Numbered from the stretch's first letter, positions 7,217-16,631 are shown. The stretch is 64,000 nucleotides of DNA from VXYL01 sp963666465 (GCA_963666465.1 OY762824.1:4216001-4280000); one strand, 5' to 3'. Program-made: numbers and translations. Notes: generated by a model from the letters alone, not told the origin.

Positions 7217-9273
7217 GTCGGCTTCGCCGGATTGCGGTGACGGCGTGTCTGGCCGTCGCGTCCATTGTGGCCGCGAGCGATTCCGAAGAGGAGGAAACGG
7301 AACCGCTGCCGGAGGCGGACGAGGACATGCATGTCGTCGGCACGCGGCCCGTCGAGCGGGGCCCGCTCGCCATTGAGATGGACGCCGAGACGCTGTCTGG
7401 CATTCCGGGCGTTCACGACGACCCTCTGTCCGCGCTGGTGACGCTGCCGGGTGTTGCAGTGAACAACGATTTCGAAGGCGGCACCTCCATCCGGGGCGCG
7501 CGTCCGGTGGACAACACCTACCGCGTGGATTTCATGCAGGTCGGTTATCTGTTCCACTTCGGCACCGGCAGCGTGGTGGATGGCGATCTGGTGGACGGCT
7601 TCAGCTTCCACCCCGCCGGCTACGGCGCCCGCTATCAGGGCGTCATCGGCGGTGCCGTGGACGCACGCACCCGAGACCCGCTGAGCGATGGTGGCCGAGC
7701 GCTCGTGGATGTGAACCTGATTCACGGCGGGGTGCTGGCGGAAGGTGCGCCGACGGATCGCCAACGGACGTATTTTTCGACCAGGGCAAGCTACTACGAT
7801 CTGGTGCTCGAGCCGTTCCTTGCTGACATCAACGACAGCGAGCCCGACGACGTGGACGTGGTGCAGCTGCCGCGCTTTCGCGACTATCGCGGACGCTATC
7901 AGATCGATGCCGGCGAGTCGGCAAGGCTGGACGTGCTGATCGACGGTGCCACCGATGATGTGGAACTGCTGTTCCACGACCAGTCCACCGAAACCTTGCA
8001 GGATCCGGCGCTGGCGGGCGCGCATCGTTTCGCCCTCGACTACCATCGCCAGGGGATCGTCTATTCGCGCGGTCGCAAGGACAGCGAATGGCGCTGGCAA
8101 GCGGGGCTGGCACGCAACGTCACCGGCTTCTCGGCGCGACTCGGCGGTGCCGGCAAGGCCGACACGGTGGTGACGGACAGCATGGTGCGGCTGGAGGCTA
8201 CAGCGCCGGAGGGCGGCAGCCATCGACTGGCTTGGGGCCTCACGATGTCGCATCTGAACATCGACTACGACGTCCTCTTGCGCGACGCTGGCTGCACCGA
8301 GTTCGAGGTGGACTGCCGGTTCAGCGACGCGGCTGCAGTCGCCACCACGGACGAAATGCCGCTGCGACGACTGCAAGCGTTCTTCGAGGACACCATGGCG
8401 CTGCCCGGCTTGGGCGAACGGCTGCACCTGACGGCCGGCGTCGGCTACGCTTGGGACGACTACCTCGGCGAGGAGCATCTGGACCCGCGAGTTCGCCTGA
8501 CGTGGAAGGCGGGTCCGGCGTCTTCGCTCACTTTCGGGGCCGGACGCTACCACCAGTTGCCGGCGTTCGAGTACATCGAGCGCGAACTCGGCAACCCGGC
8601 TCTCTCCCATCTGCAAGCCGACCATTTCGTGCTGTCCTTCAAGCACGGCTTTGCCAGCGGCTGGCTGTTGCGAACCGATGTCTATCGAAAGAACTCGCGC
8701 AATCTAGTGACGGCCAACGTGGCGACGCGCTACGACAATCGCGGCATCGGCACGGCGCATGGTGCGGAACTGCTGGTTCAAGGCCTGTTCGGACCGCGAC
8801 TGCTCGGCTGGGTGGCGCTGTCGTACTCGAAGTCCGTGCGCGAAGATCGCGACACCGGCGAGCGCTTCGACTTTGCCTACGACCAGCCGGTGATTGCCTC
8901 CGTGGTTGCCAAGTTCATCGCTAGTGAGCGCATATCGCTGAGCGCCAAGGCATGGTTCCATAGCGGCCCGCCGCACACGCCCATCCTCGGCGGCGAACTC
9001 GACCCGGACAGCCCCGGCGACTTCCTGCCACGCCATGGCGAGATCAACGGCGAGCGGCTGCCAAGCTATTTTCGCCTCGACCTCCGCCTGGACTGGGATC
9101 GTCGCAACACCAAGGGTTGGCTTTGGCGCGATTCCAAGGTGTACTTTGAGGTCTTGAACGCAACAAGCCACCGTAACGTGTCGGGCTACGAATACGCTCA
9201 CGACTACGCCAGCCGTCGGCCCATAACGCAGATTCCGCTGTTCGTCTCGGTGGGCATGCGCAAGGAGTGGTAG
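7213..9273 (+). CDS. TonB-dependent outer membrane receptor at the end of the polyene operon
   Basis: 686 residues from a GTG overlapping the ketosynthase stop (GTGA). There is a signal peptide, then an acidic stretch, a plug domain (SALVTLPGVAVNNDFEGG, then SIRGARPVDN) and a long beta-barrel rich in alternating aromatic strands, ending in KEW. The barrel is complete. Translational coupling to the polyene genes is striking, because aryl-polyene operons normally carry LolA, MMPL and similar export genes rather than a TonB receptor (family knowledge). It could import a substrate, or take part in product traffic. Substrate unknown. Confidence 0.82.
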   Translation: MSRLRRIAVTACLAVASIVAASDSEEEETEPLPEADEDMHVVGTRPVERGPLAIEMDAETLSGIPGVHDDPLSALVTLPGVAVNNDFEGGTSIRGARPVDNTYRVDFMQVGYLFHFGTGSVVDGDLVDGFSFHPAGYGARYQGVIGGAVDARTRDPLSDGGRALVDVNLIHGGVLAEGAPTDRQRTYFSTRASYYDLVLEPFLADINDSEPDDVDVVQLPRFRDYRGRYQIDAGESARLDVLIDGATDDVELLFHDQSTETLQDPALAGAHRFALDYHRQGIVYSRGRKDSEWRWQAGLARNVTGFSARLGGAGKADTVVTDSMVRLEATAPEGGSHRLAWGLTMSHLNIDYDVLLRDAGCTEFEVDCRFSDAAAVATTDEMPLRRLQAFFEDTMALPGLGERLHLTAGVGYAWDDYLGEEHLDPRVRLTWKAGPASSLTFGAGRYHQLPAFEYIERELGNPALSHLQADHFVLSFKHGFASGWLLRTDVYRKNSRNLVTANVATRYDNRGIGTAHGAELLVQGLFGPRLLGWVALSYSKSVREDRDTGERFDFAYDQPVIASVVAKFIASERISLSAKAWFHSGPPHTPILGGELDPDSPGDFLPRHGEINGERLPSYFRLDLRLDWDRRNTKGWLWRDSKVYFEVLNATSHRNVSGYEYAHDYASRRPITQIPLFVSVGMRKEW

Positions 9274-9417
9274 CGCAGCTTGCGAGCTCGTTGGCGCGTC
9301 GATTGACGAGGCCGGCGGCGTCGGCTTGGCGGGTCGGATGCGGCGGGACGCCTTCCCCATCCAATGGCCAAAACGAGAACTGCTGGCAGCGGCGGTACAT
9401 TGCGACCCTGCCTGGAC

Positions 9418-10305
9418 TCACGGCGACGCCGGGGACGGGGCGACGAGTCGCAGGGTCTCGTCGAGCGGGGTGAGGTGGAGTCCAAGCGCCTTGGCCGCAG
9501 GGGTGGGGTCGATGCTGTCGTCGTGGTCCAGCACCCCGAGCATGGCGCGGGTGAGGGGTGGGCTTGAGGTTGCGCGTTCGAGTGTCCACGCCAGCGTCCG
9601 GCCGAGCCAGAGCGGCAGCGAAAGCACTCGAACCGGCGCGATGCTCAGGGTGCTTGCGGCGGCGGCGATGAGTTCGCGGCGGGGAAGAGCGACGGGGCCC
9701 GCGAGTTCGAGGATGCCGGGTGCAACTCTCTCGGACAGCGCTGCAACGATGGCGGCCACCACATCGCCGGCAAAGATGGGCTGCTCCAAGCTCCGGGAGC
9801 GGAAGGTGAATGCCACGCGCTTGGCGGCGCGGGCGTTGCGGAAGAGGGCTGCGGAAGCGTAGTCGTCCTCGCCGAGCACCATAGGCACGCGAAGCGACAC
9901 GGTGGGGATGCCGGAGTCCGCGAGAATCGTTTCCGTGCGGGCGCGGGATGCAAGGCAGGCGTTGCTCGAGCCGGCGTTGGCACCGAGGATGCTGAGATAG
10001 ACGATGCGGCCCACGCCGGCGTCGCGGGCGGCTTGCGTCAAGGCTTCGGCGGGGGCCTCGTGGGCATCGTGAAAGCTGGCGTGGGCGCTCTCGCGGATGA
10101 TGCCGACGAGATGGACGATGGCCTCGCAGCCGGCACACGCGGCGGCCAGGCCGCTGGCGTCGGTGTAGTCCACTATGCGCATGTCTGAATGGTGCGCGAG
10201 TGCGGCGGCGGCCCGTTCCGAGCGCACCACCGCGCGGGCGTCGCCTCGCTCCCTGAGGAGACGACGCCCGATGTGGCCGTTGGCGCCTGTGACGAGTATG
10301 GGCAA
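9418..10305 (-). CDS. NAD(P)-binding NmrA-like / SDR-a family protein
   Basis: 295 residues from a TTG start with AAGAGG seven bases upstream. The frame is open further to 10482, but that extension is encoded by a G-rich low-complexity tract. The N-terminal LVTGANGHIGRRLL is the atypical-SDR dinucleotide-binding loop. YLSILGANAGSSNA and ADSGIPTVSLRVPMVLG follow the pattern of NmrA/complex-I-associated SDR proteins. It is a single gene facing the polyene operon tail to tail. Substrate not inferable. Confidence 0.75.
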   Translation of the reverse strand: MPILVTGANGHIGRRLLRERGDARAVVRSERAAAALAHHSDMRIVDYTDASGLAAACAGCEAIVHLVGIIRESAHASFHDAHEAPAEALTQAARDAGVGRIVYLSILGANAGSSNACLASRARTETILADSGIPTVSLRVPMVLGEDDYASAALFRNARAAKRVAFTFRSRSLEQPIFAGDVVAAIVAALSERVAPGILELAGPVALPRRELIAAAASTLSIAPVRVLSLPLWLGRTLAWTLERATSSPPLTRAMLGVLDHDDSIDPTPAAKALGLHLTPLDETLRLVAPSPASP

Positions 10306-10378
10306 GGAGGGGCCTCTTGGCTCTGTGCGTGTGCGGGCCGGATGGTACGGGAACGCGGTTGCGAAAGCGTCGTCCCGG

Positions 10379-10423
10379 GAGGGGAGGAGGGGAGGAGGGG
10401 AGGAGGGGATGGGGAGGGAGGCA
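10379..10423 (+). repeat. G-rich purine tract (GGGGAGGA repeats)
   Basis: Roughly 45 bases of repeated GGGGAGGA followed by GGGATGGGGAGGGAGG, able in principle to form a G-quadruplex. It lies in the intergenic region just upstream of the NmrA-like gene start and about 110 bases upstream of the lipoprotein start. It may be regulatory or simply low complexity. Confidence 0.5.
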
Positions 10424-10529
10424 TCGACTCGCGAGCTGGACCCGATCACCGTTCCGCTATGGTCATGCGGGGCGAACGACACTATGGTGTTGCCCCGGCC
10501 TCAAGGCTTGGAGGGAGGCGAATCGTCCG

Positions 10530-11036
10530 ATGCGTTCCTTGACCACACGTGTGCCCGTTGGTCATGCGGCGCGGCGCCTGCGGACAGTGTCCTTGCGCCC
10601 CTGTCTCGCACTGGCGGCGCTCATTTTGCTGGCGGCTTGTGAGCCGCTTTGGGTGTTGCCAGGCGGGGCGCTCGGGGGCACCGAGTCCCGCGCTCCGGGA
10701 GATTGGAGCTTCAGCGACGCGGTGGACACCGTGCAGATCGAAACCGGGCTCGCCGATGCGTATTCGGTGAACGTCTGGGGCGTTGGCATTGGCCCGCACT
10801 TCTATGTTGCGTCCGCACAGGCCGGAGACTCGCGCTGGGCGCGCAACATGGTGGAAATGCCTGCGGTGCGACTGCGCATTGAGGATGCGGTCTTCCCGCT
10901 CCGGGCCACGCGGGTGGAGGAAGCCGACGAGCTGGCGACCGTAACCGCCGCGTACGTGCGCAAATACGAGGTTGAGGAGAGTGAGAACTTCGTCGCCACC
11001 GCGTGGGTGTTTCGTCTTGACGCCGGCGACTCCTGA
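10530..11036 (+). CDS. Lipoprotein with a possible nitroreductase/PNPOx-like split-barrel domain
   Basis: 168 residues from the ATG preceded by GAGGGAGG. The N-terminus is a lipoprotein signal with the lipobox LLAAC (Cys about residue 37). The soluble part has YSVNVWGVGIGPHFYVAS, then SRWARNMVEMPAVRLRI and a C-terminal AYVRKYEVE. That order resembles deazaflavin-dependent nitroreductase or DUF2255-type split barrels (weak, by-eye similarity). F420 biosynthesis genes lie about 3 kb downstream, so an F420- or flavin-linked periplasmic function is possible but not shown. Confidence 0.55.
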   Translation: MRSLTTRVPVGHAARRLRTVSLRPCLALAALILLAACEPLWVLPGGALGGTESRAPGDWSFSDAVDTVQIETGLADAYSVNVWGVGIGPHFYVASAQAGDSRWARNMVEMPAVRLRIEDAVFPLRATRVEEADELATVTAAYVRKYEVEESENFVATAWVFRLDAGDS

Positions 11037-11080
11037 GGGCGGTCGGCGCCCCTCGCCGCACCGGTAGTCCTGCGCGAGCC

Positions 11081-11701
11081 ATGCCGACCAGCGAACGACG
11101 GTTCGGGGATTGGCTGACAGCCGCCAATGCGGTGTCGCTGGCGCGGCTCGCGGCCGCGCCCTATTCGCTGGTGTTGGCGTTGGACGGGCGCTGGCTGCTG
11201 GCCAGCGTCATCTTTGTGGGCGCGGTCGTGTCTGACATGCTCGACGGCTATCTTGCCCGTCGCGCCGGCAAGGAGTCGGCCTTGGGTGGACTGCTCGATC
11301 ACTCCGCCGATGCCATCTACGTCACCCTCACCCTGTGGGCCTTGGCGCACACCGGTGTCGTTCCGGGCTTCCTGCCGTTCCTGATCGGCTGCGCGTTCCT
11401 GCAATACGTGCTCGACTCCCGGGCGATGAAGGGCGAACCGTTGCGCACGAGCCGGCTCGGTCGCTGGAACGGCATCGCCTACTTCGTGCTGGTTGGGGTC
11501 ATCGTCGTCCGCAACGCCCTCGGCCTTGGCTGGCTGCCGGACGACGTGATCTGGCTCTTTGGTCTCGTGCTCCTGACGACGACCTTCCTGTCCATGTTCG
11601 AGCGCCTCCATGCGATGATGAATCCCGGCTCGGCGCCGCTGTATGCGGCGTGGTGGAACCGTATCCGGGGGTGGCGATCGGGCAAGGACACGGAGGAATG
11701 A
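11081..11701 (+). CDS. CDP-alcohol phosphatidyltransferase family protein
   Basis: 206 residues with about six hydrophobic helices. The full family signature D-x2-DG-x2-AR...G-x3-D-x3-D is present: Asp52, Asp55, Gly56, Ala59-Arg60, Gly69, Asp73 and Asp77. It catalyses transfer of a phosphatidyl group from CDP-diacylglycerol to an alcohol in the membrane (family knowledge). The acceptor cannot be told from sequence. The next start (ATGAAG at 11698) overlaps its stop, so it was followed by a second gene, now destroyed by an insertion. Confidence 0.85.
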   Translation: MPTSERRFGDWLTAANAVSLARLAAAPYSLVLALDGRWLLASVIFVGAVVSDMLDGYLARRAGKESALGGLLDHSADAIYVTLTLWALAHTGVVPGFLPFLIGCAFLQYVLDSRAMKGEPLRTSRLGRWNGIAYFVLVGVIVVRNALGLGWLPDDVIWLFGLVLLTTTFLSMFERLHAMMNPGSAPLYAAWWNRIRGWRSGKDTEE

Positions 11702-11769
11702 AGCGTCGAACGAGCTGGTTGTGGGTGTTGCTCCCTCGGTTTGCTCGCGGCCGTGGCCATCGCCGCTAG
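11698..11769 (+). pseudogene. 5' remnant of a secreted protein gene cut by an IS derivative
   Basis: ATGAAGCGTCGAACG starts inside the stop of the phosphatidyltransferase. The first codons read MKRRTSWLWVLL. Shifting one frame gives LGLLAAVAIAA, a typical signal-peptide core, ending exactly at the insertion at 11770. The gene body is absent, so the insertion or a later deletion removed it. Confidence 0.45.
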
Positions 11770-12442
11770 CCCGACTTTCGCAACTCGGGGACGGATGCGT
11801 CTGTTTCCGGCTGATTCTGGCGGTTTTGGATGCACAGGCGACTGTTCTTGTTGAGTCCGGGTGGTCGGATACGGCTGTGGTGCCGACCTTGGTCGTTGAC
11901 AGGCCGGTGCCAAGCGTCAGGCTTGCCGGTCATGTTCGCGCGTGCCAAGACCCGCTTCAAGGACGGCAGGCGGCACCGCTGCTGGAGCGTGGTGGAGAAC
12001 CACCGCAACCGCGACGGGCGGGTGGTTCAGAGACAGGTCCTGTACCTGGGCGAGATCAACGACAGCCAGCGGGCGGACCTGGCGCCGGTCGATCGAGGTC
12101 ATCGACGGCGACACGCAGTCGCGGCAGATGGCGCTGTTCGCGTCGGGCCGGGAGGCGCCGGAGCTGTCGCGCGCCGTGCTCGAGAAGTTCGCGGCGCTGC
12201 AGATGGTGGATGCGCATCTGCCGACCACGGACGGTCGTCACCTGGTGCTGCCGCGGCACACGCAACCGACCTCCGACCACCGTCTGCTGCTCCGACAACT
12301 GGACCTGCAACTGCCTGAACAGCCCCCGCCACGCATCGCGTCCTGAGCCACAGCCAGGCCCCTTGCAGTGCCGACCTTTGCGTCGTGATGACGTAAAGTC
12401 AACCTCTTAGGTGCAAAAACCCCCCGAGTTGCGAAAGTCGGG
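11770..12442. mobile_element. Internally deleted IS4/IS1634-type element with 20-bp inverted ends
   Basis: Perfect terminal inverted repeats CCCGACTTTCGCAACTCGGG at both ends bound 673 bp. The flanking tetranucleotides are CTAG on the left and TTAG on the right, an imperfect direct duplication. Inside lie only the N- and C-terminal parts of a transposase. The right end abuts the stop codon of the MATE gene (TTA at 12443-12445 on the plus strand). Confidence 0.75.
11932..12346 (+). pseudogene. Transposase remnant (N- and C-terminal parts, middle deleted)
   Basis: Starts MFARAKTRFKDGRRHRCWSV and continues GRVVQRQVLYLGEINDSQ, the N-terminus of a common IS4-superfamily transposase. After a frameshift near 12090 it reads SIEVIDGDTQSRQMALF. 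It then jumps to the C-terminal signature LPTTDGRHLVLPRHTQP and ends LPEQPPPRIAS. The whole DDE catalytic core is missing, so it is non-autonomous. Confidence 0.75.
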
Positions 12443-13861
12443 TTAGCGGGACAGGGCCGCGATGCGGGATTCGTTGCGGCTGGTGAAGAGCAGTCGGAGG
12501 CCCATGGCCACGGCCACGGCGGCGAGGCCGACGGAGAGGCCGATCCAGAAGCCGTACACGCCAAGTTCCGGGACGCTCCACCAGCCGTGGCCGAATGCCA
12601 GGCCCACGGGGAACGCCAGTAGCCAGTAGCCGATCATCGAATACATCATCGGTGCGCGGGTGTCCTTGTAGCCCCTGAGGCATCCGGCCATGGTGGCTTG
12701 AGTGTCGTCGAAGATCTGATAGACGGCGATGAAGAGGATCAGCGTGGCGGCGACGCCGATGACGGCGTCGTCGTTGCTATAGACCAGCACCACCGCATTC
12801 CGCGCCAGCACCAGCGCCACGCTGACGGCGACGGCATAGCCGATGGACAACAGGAATGCCGTTCGCGCCACTCTGGCGGCGCCCGTCAAATCGCCACCGC
12901 CGACATGGAAGCCGATGCGGATGCCGGCCGCGGAACCTAGCGCCAGCGGCGCCACGAAGGTGGCCCAGTTGATGTGGCCGGCGATGTTGTGTGCCGCTAC
13001 CGGCACCACGCCCAGGCCGCCGACGAGAATGCCGACCGCGGCATAGAGGCCCATGCCGACGAACGAAGACAGTCCGATGGGGAGACCGATCTTGAGGATG
13101 CGGCCGACGTAGTTCTCCGCAGTTCGTCCGTCGTCCGTGCGCCGCCAGAGCCCCGTGGCGCGGAATGGACGCCGCCGCCACAGCACCATGATGGTGCCGA
13201 GCTCGAACCACATGACGATGGCGGTGGCCCAGCCACAGCCTTCGCCGCCGAGTTCGGGGGCGCCGAAGCGGCCATAGATGAGGGCGTAGTTGAAGAGCGC
13301 GTTCAGCGCCAGAGCCAGCGCGGCGATGACCATGGGCCCCACTGTGCGCCCAAGACCTTCCGCACCGTGCCGCAGCACCATGTAGATCATCGCCGGCGGC
13401 AGGCCGAAGGCGGCGGCCTTGAGATAGCGCTCGGCGACGCCCGCCGTGGTTGCCTCCACATCGGCGGCAGCGAACAGGGCGCCGCCGTTGGTCACCGCCA
13501 GCACCGCGACGACGCTGCCGACCGCACCGACGATCAGCCCCTGGCGAACGACCGTGCCGGTCTCGGACATGCGCCCGCCACCGGCCATCTGGGCAACCAT
13601 GGGCGTCACCGACATCGTGCAGCCGGCGAGCAGCATGAACATCGGCCAGAGCACATAGCCGCCGAGGCCGACCCCAGCCTGATGCACCGCGGCGTAGTGC
13701 CCGGCCATGGCGGTGTCGAGAAAGCCCATCGCCATGATGAAGAACTGGGTCAGGGCAATGGGGCCGCCCAGGCGGAGCAAGGCGCGTGCCTCGGCGACAT
13801 GCGCGGCGCGGGATGGAGTCAACGGTCTGTCCGGTTCATTCGGCGACTCATCTCCGTTCAC
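12443..13861 (-). CDS. MATE family multidrug/Na+ efflux protein (NorM-like)
   Basis: About 472 residues with twelve predicted membrane helices in two similar halves. Signature segments are LGGPIALTQFFIMAMGFLD in helix 1 and PIGLSSFVGMGLYA in helix 7. The GTG at 13861 was chosen because the upstream in-frame stretch overlaps a palindromic intergenic repeat. Exports cationic compounds in exchange for protons or Na+ (family knowledge). The stop codon coincides with the end of the neighbouring IS derivative, so the last residues may have been altered. Confidence 0.85.
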   Translation of the reverse strand: MNGDESPNEPDRPLTPSRAAHVAEARALLRLGGPIALTQFFIMAMGFLDTAMAGHYAAVHQAGVGLGGYVLWPMFMLLAGCTMSVTPMVAQMAGGGRMSETGTVVRQGLIVGAVGSVVAVLAVTNGGALFAAADVEATTAGVAERYLKAAAFGLPPAMIYMVLRHGAEGLGRTVGPMVIAALALALNALFNYALIYGRFGAPELGGEGCGWATAIVMWFELGTIMVLWRRRPFRATGLWRRTDDGRTAENYVGRILKIGLPIGLSSFVGMGLYAAVGILVGGLGVVPVAAHNIAGHINWATFVAPLALGSAAGIRIGFHVGGGDLTGAARVARTAFLLSIGYAVAVSVALVLARNAVVLVYSNDDAVIGVAATLILFIAVYQIFDDTQATMAGCLRGYKDTRAPMMYSMIGYWLLAFPVGLAFGHGWWSVPELGVYGFWIGLSVGLAAVAVAMGLRLLFTSRNESRIAALSR

Positions 13862-13869
13862 GGGGCGCA

Positions 13870-13930
13870 ACCTACCCCCTCCGAAGAAGCCTGGCCGCTC
13901 TTCGCCTCCCCCCAAAGGGAGGTGGTTAGG
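13870..13930. repeat. Imperfect palindrome between the MATE gene and the F420 genes
   Basis: CCTACCCCCTCC on the left pairs with GGGAGGTGGTTAGG on the right around about 35 bases, with a possible smaller inner hairpin. It lies 5' of the MATE gene. A similar CCCCCTCC...GGGGG arrangement occurs at about 23478-23525, so it belongs to a dispersed palindrome type. Confidence 0.45.
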
Positions 13931-14162
13931 AACGGCCCTCGCTACGCAAAACTCGATCCCTCCTCCTGGCGGAGGCTCTCGGCGGGGGACGGCACTCTAC
14001 CTGCCTGCATGTCCAACCGATACGCCCCAAACGCCACGACGAGCGGCGGAACCGTGACATCCGGCCGTCATGGGCGATAATGCGCCGCCGCCAGCCTTGG
14101 CTGCCGCTTGCGGACGGCGGCGGCGGCGCGGCCCGCATCACCAACCCCTCGGGAGGACCCTC

Positions 14163-14828
14163 GTGGCAGACAGCGAATCCATCGCCATTCTCGGCGGCAC
14201 CGGCGATCTTGGCACCGGCCTTGCCATCCGCTGGTCTCGCGCCGGTCACCGCATCATCATCGGCTCGCGCACGCTCCCCAAGGCGCAGGCGGCGGTGGCC
14301 AGTCTGCACGAGATCAGTCCCGAGACCCCCGCCGATGCGATGGAGAACGCCGATGCCGCCGCGGCTGGCGACATCGTGGTGCTCACGGTGCCGGCCGAAC
14401 ATCAGATTCTCACCCTCGGCACGGTGCGCGAGGGCCTCGCCGGCAAGATCCTCATCGACGTGACCGTGCCGCTGGTTCCGCCGCGAGTGGGTACCGTGCA
14501 GCTGCCGCCAGAGGGCAGCGCCGGCAAGCGGGCGCAGGACTTCCTCGGCGACGACGTGACGGTGGTTTCCGCCTTCCAGAACGTGGCCGCGCATCTGCTC
14601 AAGGAAGACGTGAAGATCGAGTGCGACGTGCTGGTGGCGGGCAACAAGCGCGCCGCCCGCGACAAGGTGATTGCGCTCGCCACCGAAGCGGGGATGCGGG
14701 GCTGGCACGCCGGTCCCATCGACAACGCCGCCGCCGCCGAGGCGCTCACCAGCATCCTCATCCAGATCAACCGGCGTCACGAGATTTCCCATTCGGGCAT
14801 CCAGATCGTCGGCCAGGCGGATCGTTAG
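14163..14828 (+). CDS. npdG: F420-dependent NADP reductase
   Basis: 221 residues from a GTG with GGGAGGA eight bases upstream. The N-terminal IAILGGTGDLGTGLA is the NADP-binding loop, followed by IIGSRT as in F420H2:NADP+ oxidoreductases. Conserved later segments are VVLTVPAEHQ, VSAFQNVAAHLL and CDVLVAGN. It transfers hydride between F420 and NADP(H), linking the F420 pool to cytosolic NADPH. It sits directly upstream of cofE, cofD and cofC in the same direction, supporting the assignment. Confidence 0.9.
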   Translation: MADSESIAILGGTGDLGTGLAIRWSRAGHRIIIGSRTLPKAQAAVASLHEISPETPADAMENADAAAAGDIVVLTVPAEHQILTLGTVREGLAGKILIDVTVPLVPPRVGTVQLPPEGSAGKRAQDFLGDDVTVVSAFQNVAAHLLKEDVKIECDVLVAGNKRAARDKVIALATEAGMRGWHAGPIDNAAAAEALTSILIQINRRHEISHSGIQIVGQADR

Positions 14829-14857
14829 GGTCGCAAGCGCTCGGTGAGAGTTCCGCC

Positions 14858-15625
14858 ATGACGTCCATTTCCATCGTGCCCGTACACGGCGTGCCGCTGG
14901 TGCAGGCGGGGGACGACCTCGCCGCCCTGCTCCTCGACGCCATCGCCGCCAGCAACCTGGCGCTTGAGGCCGGCGACATCCTTGCCGTGGCGCAGAAGGT
15001 CGTGTCGAAGACGGAGGGCCGTCTCGTGCGGCTGGCGGACGTCACGCCCACCCCAGCCGCCGAGGAACTGGCGGAAAGAGTCGAGAAGGACCCTCGCCTC
15101 GTCCAGCTCATCCTCGATGAGTCCACGGAAGTTGTGCGGCACAAGCCCGGCGTGCTCATCGTCCGGCACAGGCTGGGGCTGGTGGGGGCACACGCGGGCA
15201 TCGACCAGTCCAACATCGAACACGGTGAGGGGGAGGAAGGCGCGTTGCTGCTGCCCGAAGACCCCGATGCATCCGCCGCCCGCTTGCGCGATGCGGTGCA
15301 TGCCGCCACCGGTGTCAACATAGGCGTCCTCATCACCGACAGCGCCAACCGACCGTGGCGCCTCGGCACCATCGGCGTCGCCATCGGTGCCGCTGGTTTC
15401 AATGTGCTCGACGATCGCCGCGGCGGCAGCGACATCTTTGGCCGGGAGCTGAAGGTCACGCTCATCAACCGCGCCGACAGCATCGCCACCGCCGCAACCT
15501 TGGCGATGGGCGAGACCGACGAGCGCACGCCGGCAGCCATCGTCCGAGGCTTCCCGGTGGAGTGCGACGCCGGCCAGGTCGCCGCGGACATCAACCGGCC
15601 CTTGGAAGAGGACCTGTTCCGTTGA
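14858..15625 (+). CDS. cofE: Coenzyme F420:L-glutamate ligase
   Basis: 255 residues, single-domain length as in archaeal CofE rather than the longer actinobacterial FbiB fusion. Motifs: VAQKVVSKTEGR near the N-terminus, GLVGAHAGIDQSN in the middle, then ITDSANRPWR and LDDRRGGSDIFGREL. The enzyme adds glutamates to F420-0 using GTP (family knowledge). It lies 29 bp after npdG and 34 bp before cofD. Confidence 0.92.
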   Translation: MTSISIVPVHGVPLVQAGDDLAALLLDAIAASNLALEAGDILAVAQKVVSKTEGRLVRLADVTPTPAAEELAERVEKDPRLVQLILDESTEVVRHKPGVLIVRHRLGLVGAHAGIDQSNIEHGEGEEGALLLPEDPDASAARLRDAVHAATGVNIGVLITDSANRPWRLGTIGVAIGAAGFNVLDDRRGGSDIFGRELKVTLINRADSIATAATLAMGETDERTPAAIVRGFPVECDAGQVAADINRPLEEDLFR

Positions 15626-15659
15626 GCCACGCCACCCTGGATCGAGGGCCGCGGCAGCC

Positions 15660-16631
15660 ATGACCATCCTTGCCATCACCGGCGGCGTTGGCGGCGCCAA
15701 ACTCTGTCTTGGCCTCGCCCGCGTGCTTGCGCCGCAGGAGGTGGTGTTCGTCGTCAACACCGGCGACGACTTCGAACACCTTGGCCTGCACATCTCGCCG
15801 GATGTGGACACCCTTGCCTATACCTTGGCAGATGCCGCCAACCCGGTTGCTGGCTGGGGCCGCCGCGACGAGACCTGGCACTTCATGGAGGCGCTCGACC
15901 GGTTCGGCGGCGAGACCTGGTTTCGGCTCGGCGACAAGGACCTCGCCCTGCACGTGCGCCGCCGGGAACTGCTCGCTGCCGGGCAATCCCTCACTGCCGC
16001 CACCGCCCACATCGCCGAGGGCCTGGACGTGCGGCATCGAATCCTGCCCATGTCCGACGACCCGGTGCGCACCGTCGTCCATACGGCGGACGGGCCTCTC
16101 GCCTTCCAGCATTACTTTGTGCGCGACCGCTGCGCGCCCGAAGTGACGGGCTTCGACTTTCACGGCGCAGAAGATGCCAGGGTGAATCCGGCCATCCCCT
16201 TCGACCAAGTGACGGGCGTTGTCGTCTGCCCATCGAATCCCTTCGTGTCGGTGGATCCGGTGCTGGCGGTGCCGGGCATGCGCGAGGGGATCAGGCGGTC
16301 GGGAGCGCCGGTGGTGGCGGTTTCGCCCATCGTCGGTGGCGCGGCCATCAAGGGGCCCACGGCGAAGATGATGCAGGAGCTCGGCGTCCCGGCTGCCACG
16401 GTGGAGGTGGCGAAGCACTATGCCCAGCGAAAGGTCGATGACACGCCGCTTGTCACGGGCTTCGTCATCGACGCCGTGGATGCGGATGCAGAAGGCGCGG
16501 TGCGGGCGCTCGGCCTGAAGACCGCCGTGGCGCAAACGGTGATGCGTTCGCTGGACGATCGCATCGATCTGGCGCGCACGGTGTTGGAGTTCCTGGGCAC
16601 CGGCGCCCAGGACGGCGGGCCGAGGCGCTAG
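15660..16631 (+). CDS. cofD: 2-phospho-L-lactate transferase (F420-0 synthesis)
   Basis: 323 residues. GGVGGAKLCLGLAR at residues 8-21 and VVNTGDDFEHLGLHISPDVD are the diagnostic CofD N-terminal motifs. CPSNPFVSVDPVL and SPIVGGAAIKGPTAKMM follow in the usual order. It transfers the lactyl (or related) phosphate moiety from the CofC product to the deazaflavin Fo. Its position between cofE and cofC matches an F420 operon. Fo synthase (CofG/CofH or FbiC) is not in the window. Confidence 0.93.
   Translation: MTILAITGGVGGAKLCLGLARVLAPQEVVFVVNTGDDFEHLGLHISPDVDTLAYTLADAANPVAGWGRRDETWHFMEALDRFGGETWFRLGDKDLALHVRRRELLAAGQSLTAATAHIAEGLDVRHRILPMSDDPVRTVVHTADGPLAFQHYFVRDRCAPEVTGFDFHGAEDARVNPAIPFDQVTGVVVCPSNPFVSVDPVLAVPGMREGIRRSGAPVVAVSPIVGGAAIKGPTAKMMQELGVPAATVEVAKHYAQRKVDDTPLVTGFVIDAVDADAEGAVRALGLKTAVAQTVMRSLDDRIDLARTVLEFLGTGAQDGGPRR

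Noticed and set aside
8088..8924. Alternative-frame ORF inside the TonB receptor gene
   Set aside because: Codon bias of GC-rich DNA opens the third frame. The receptor frame has clear plug and barrel motifs.
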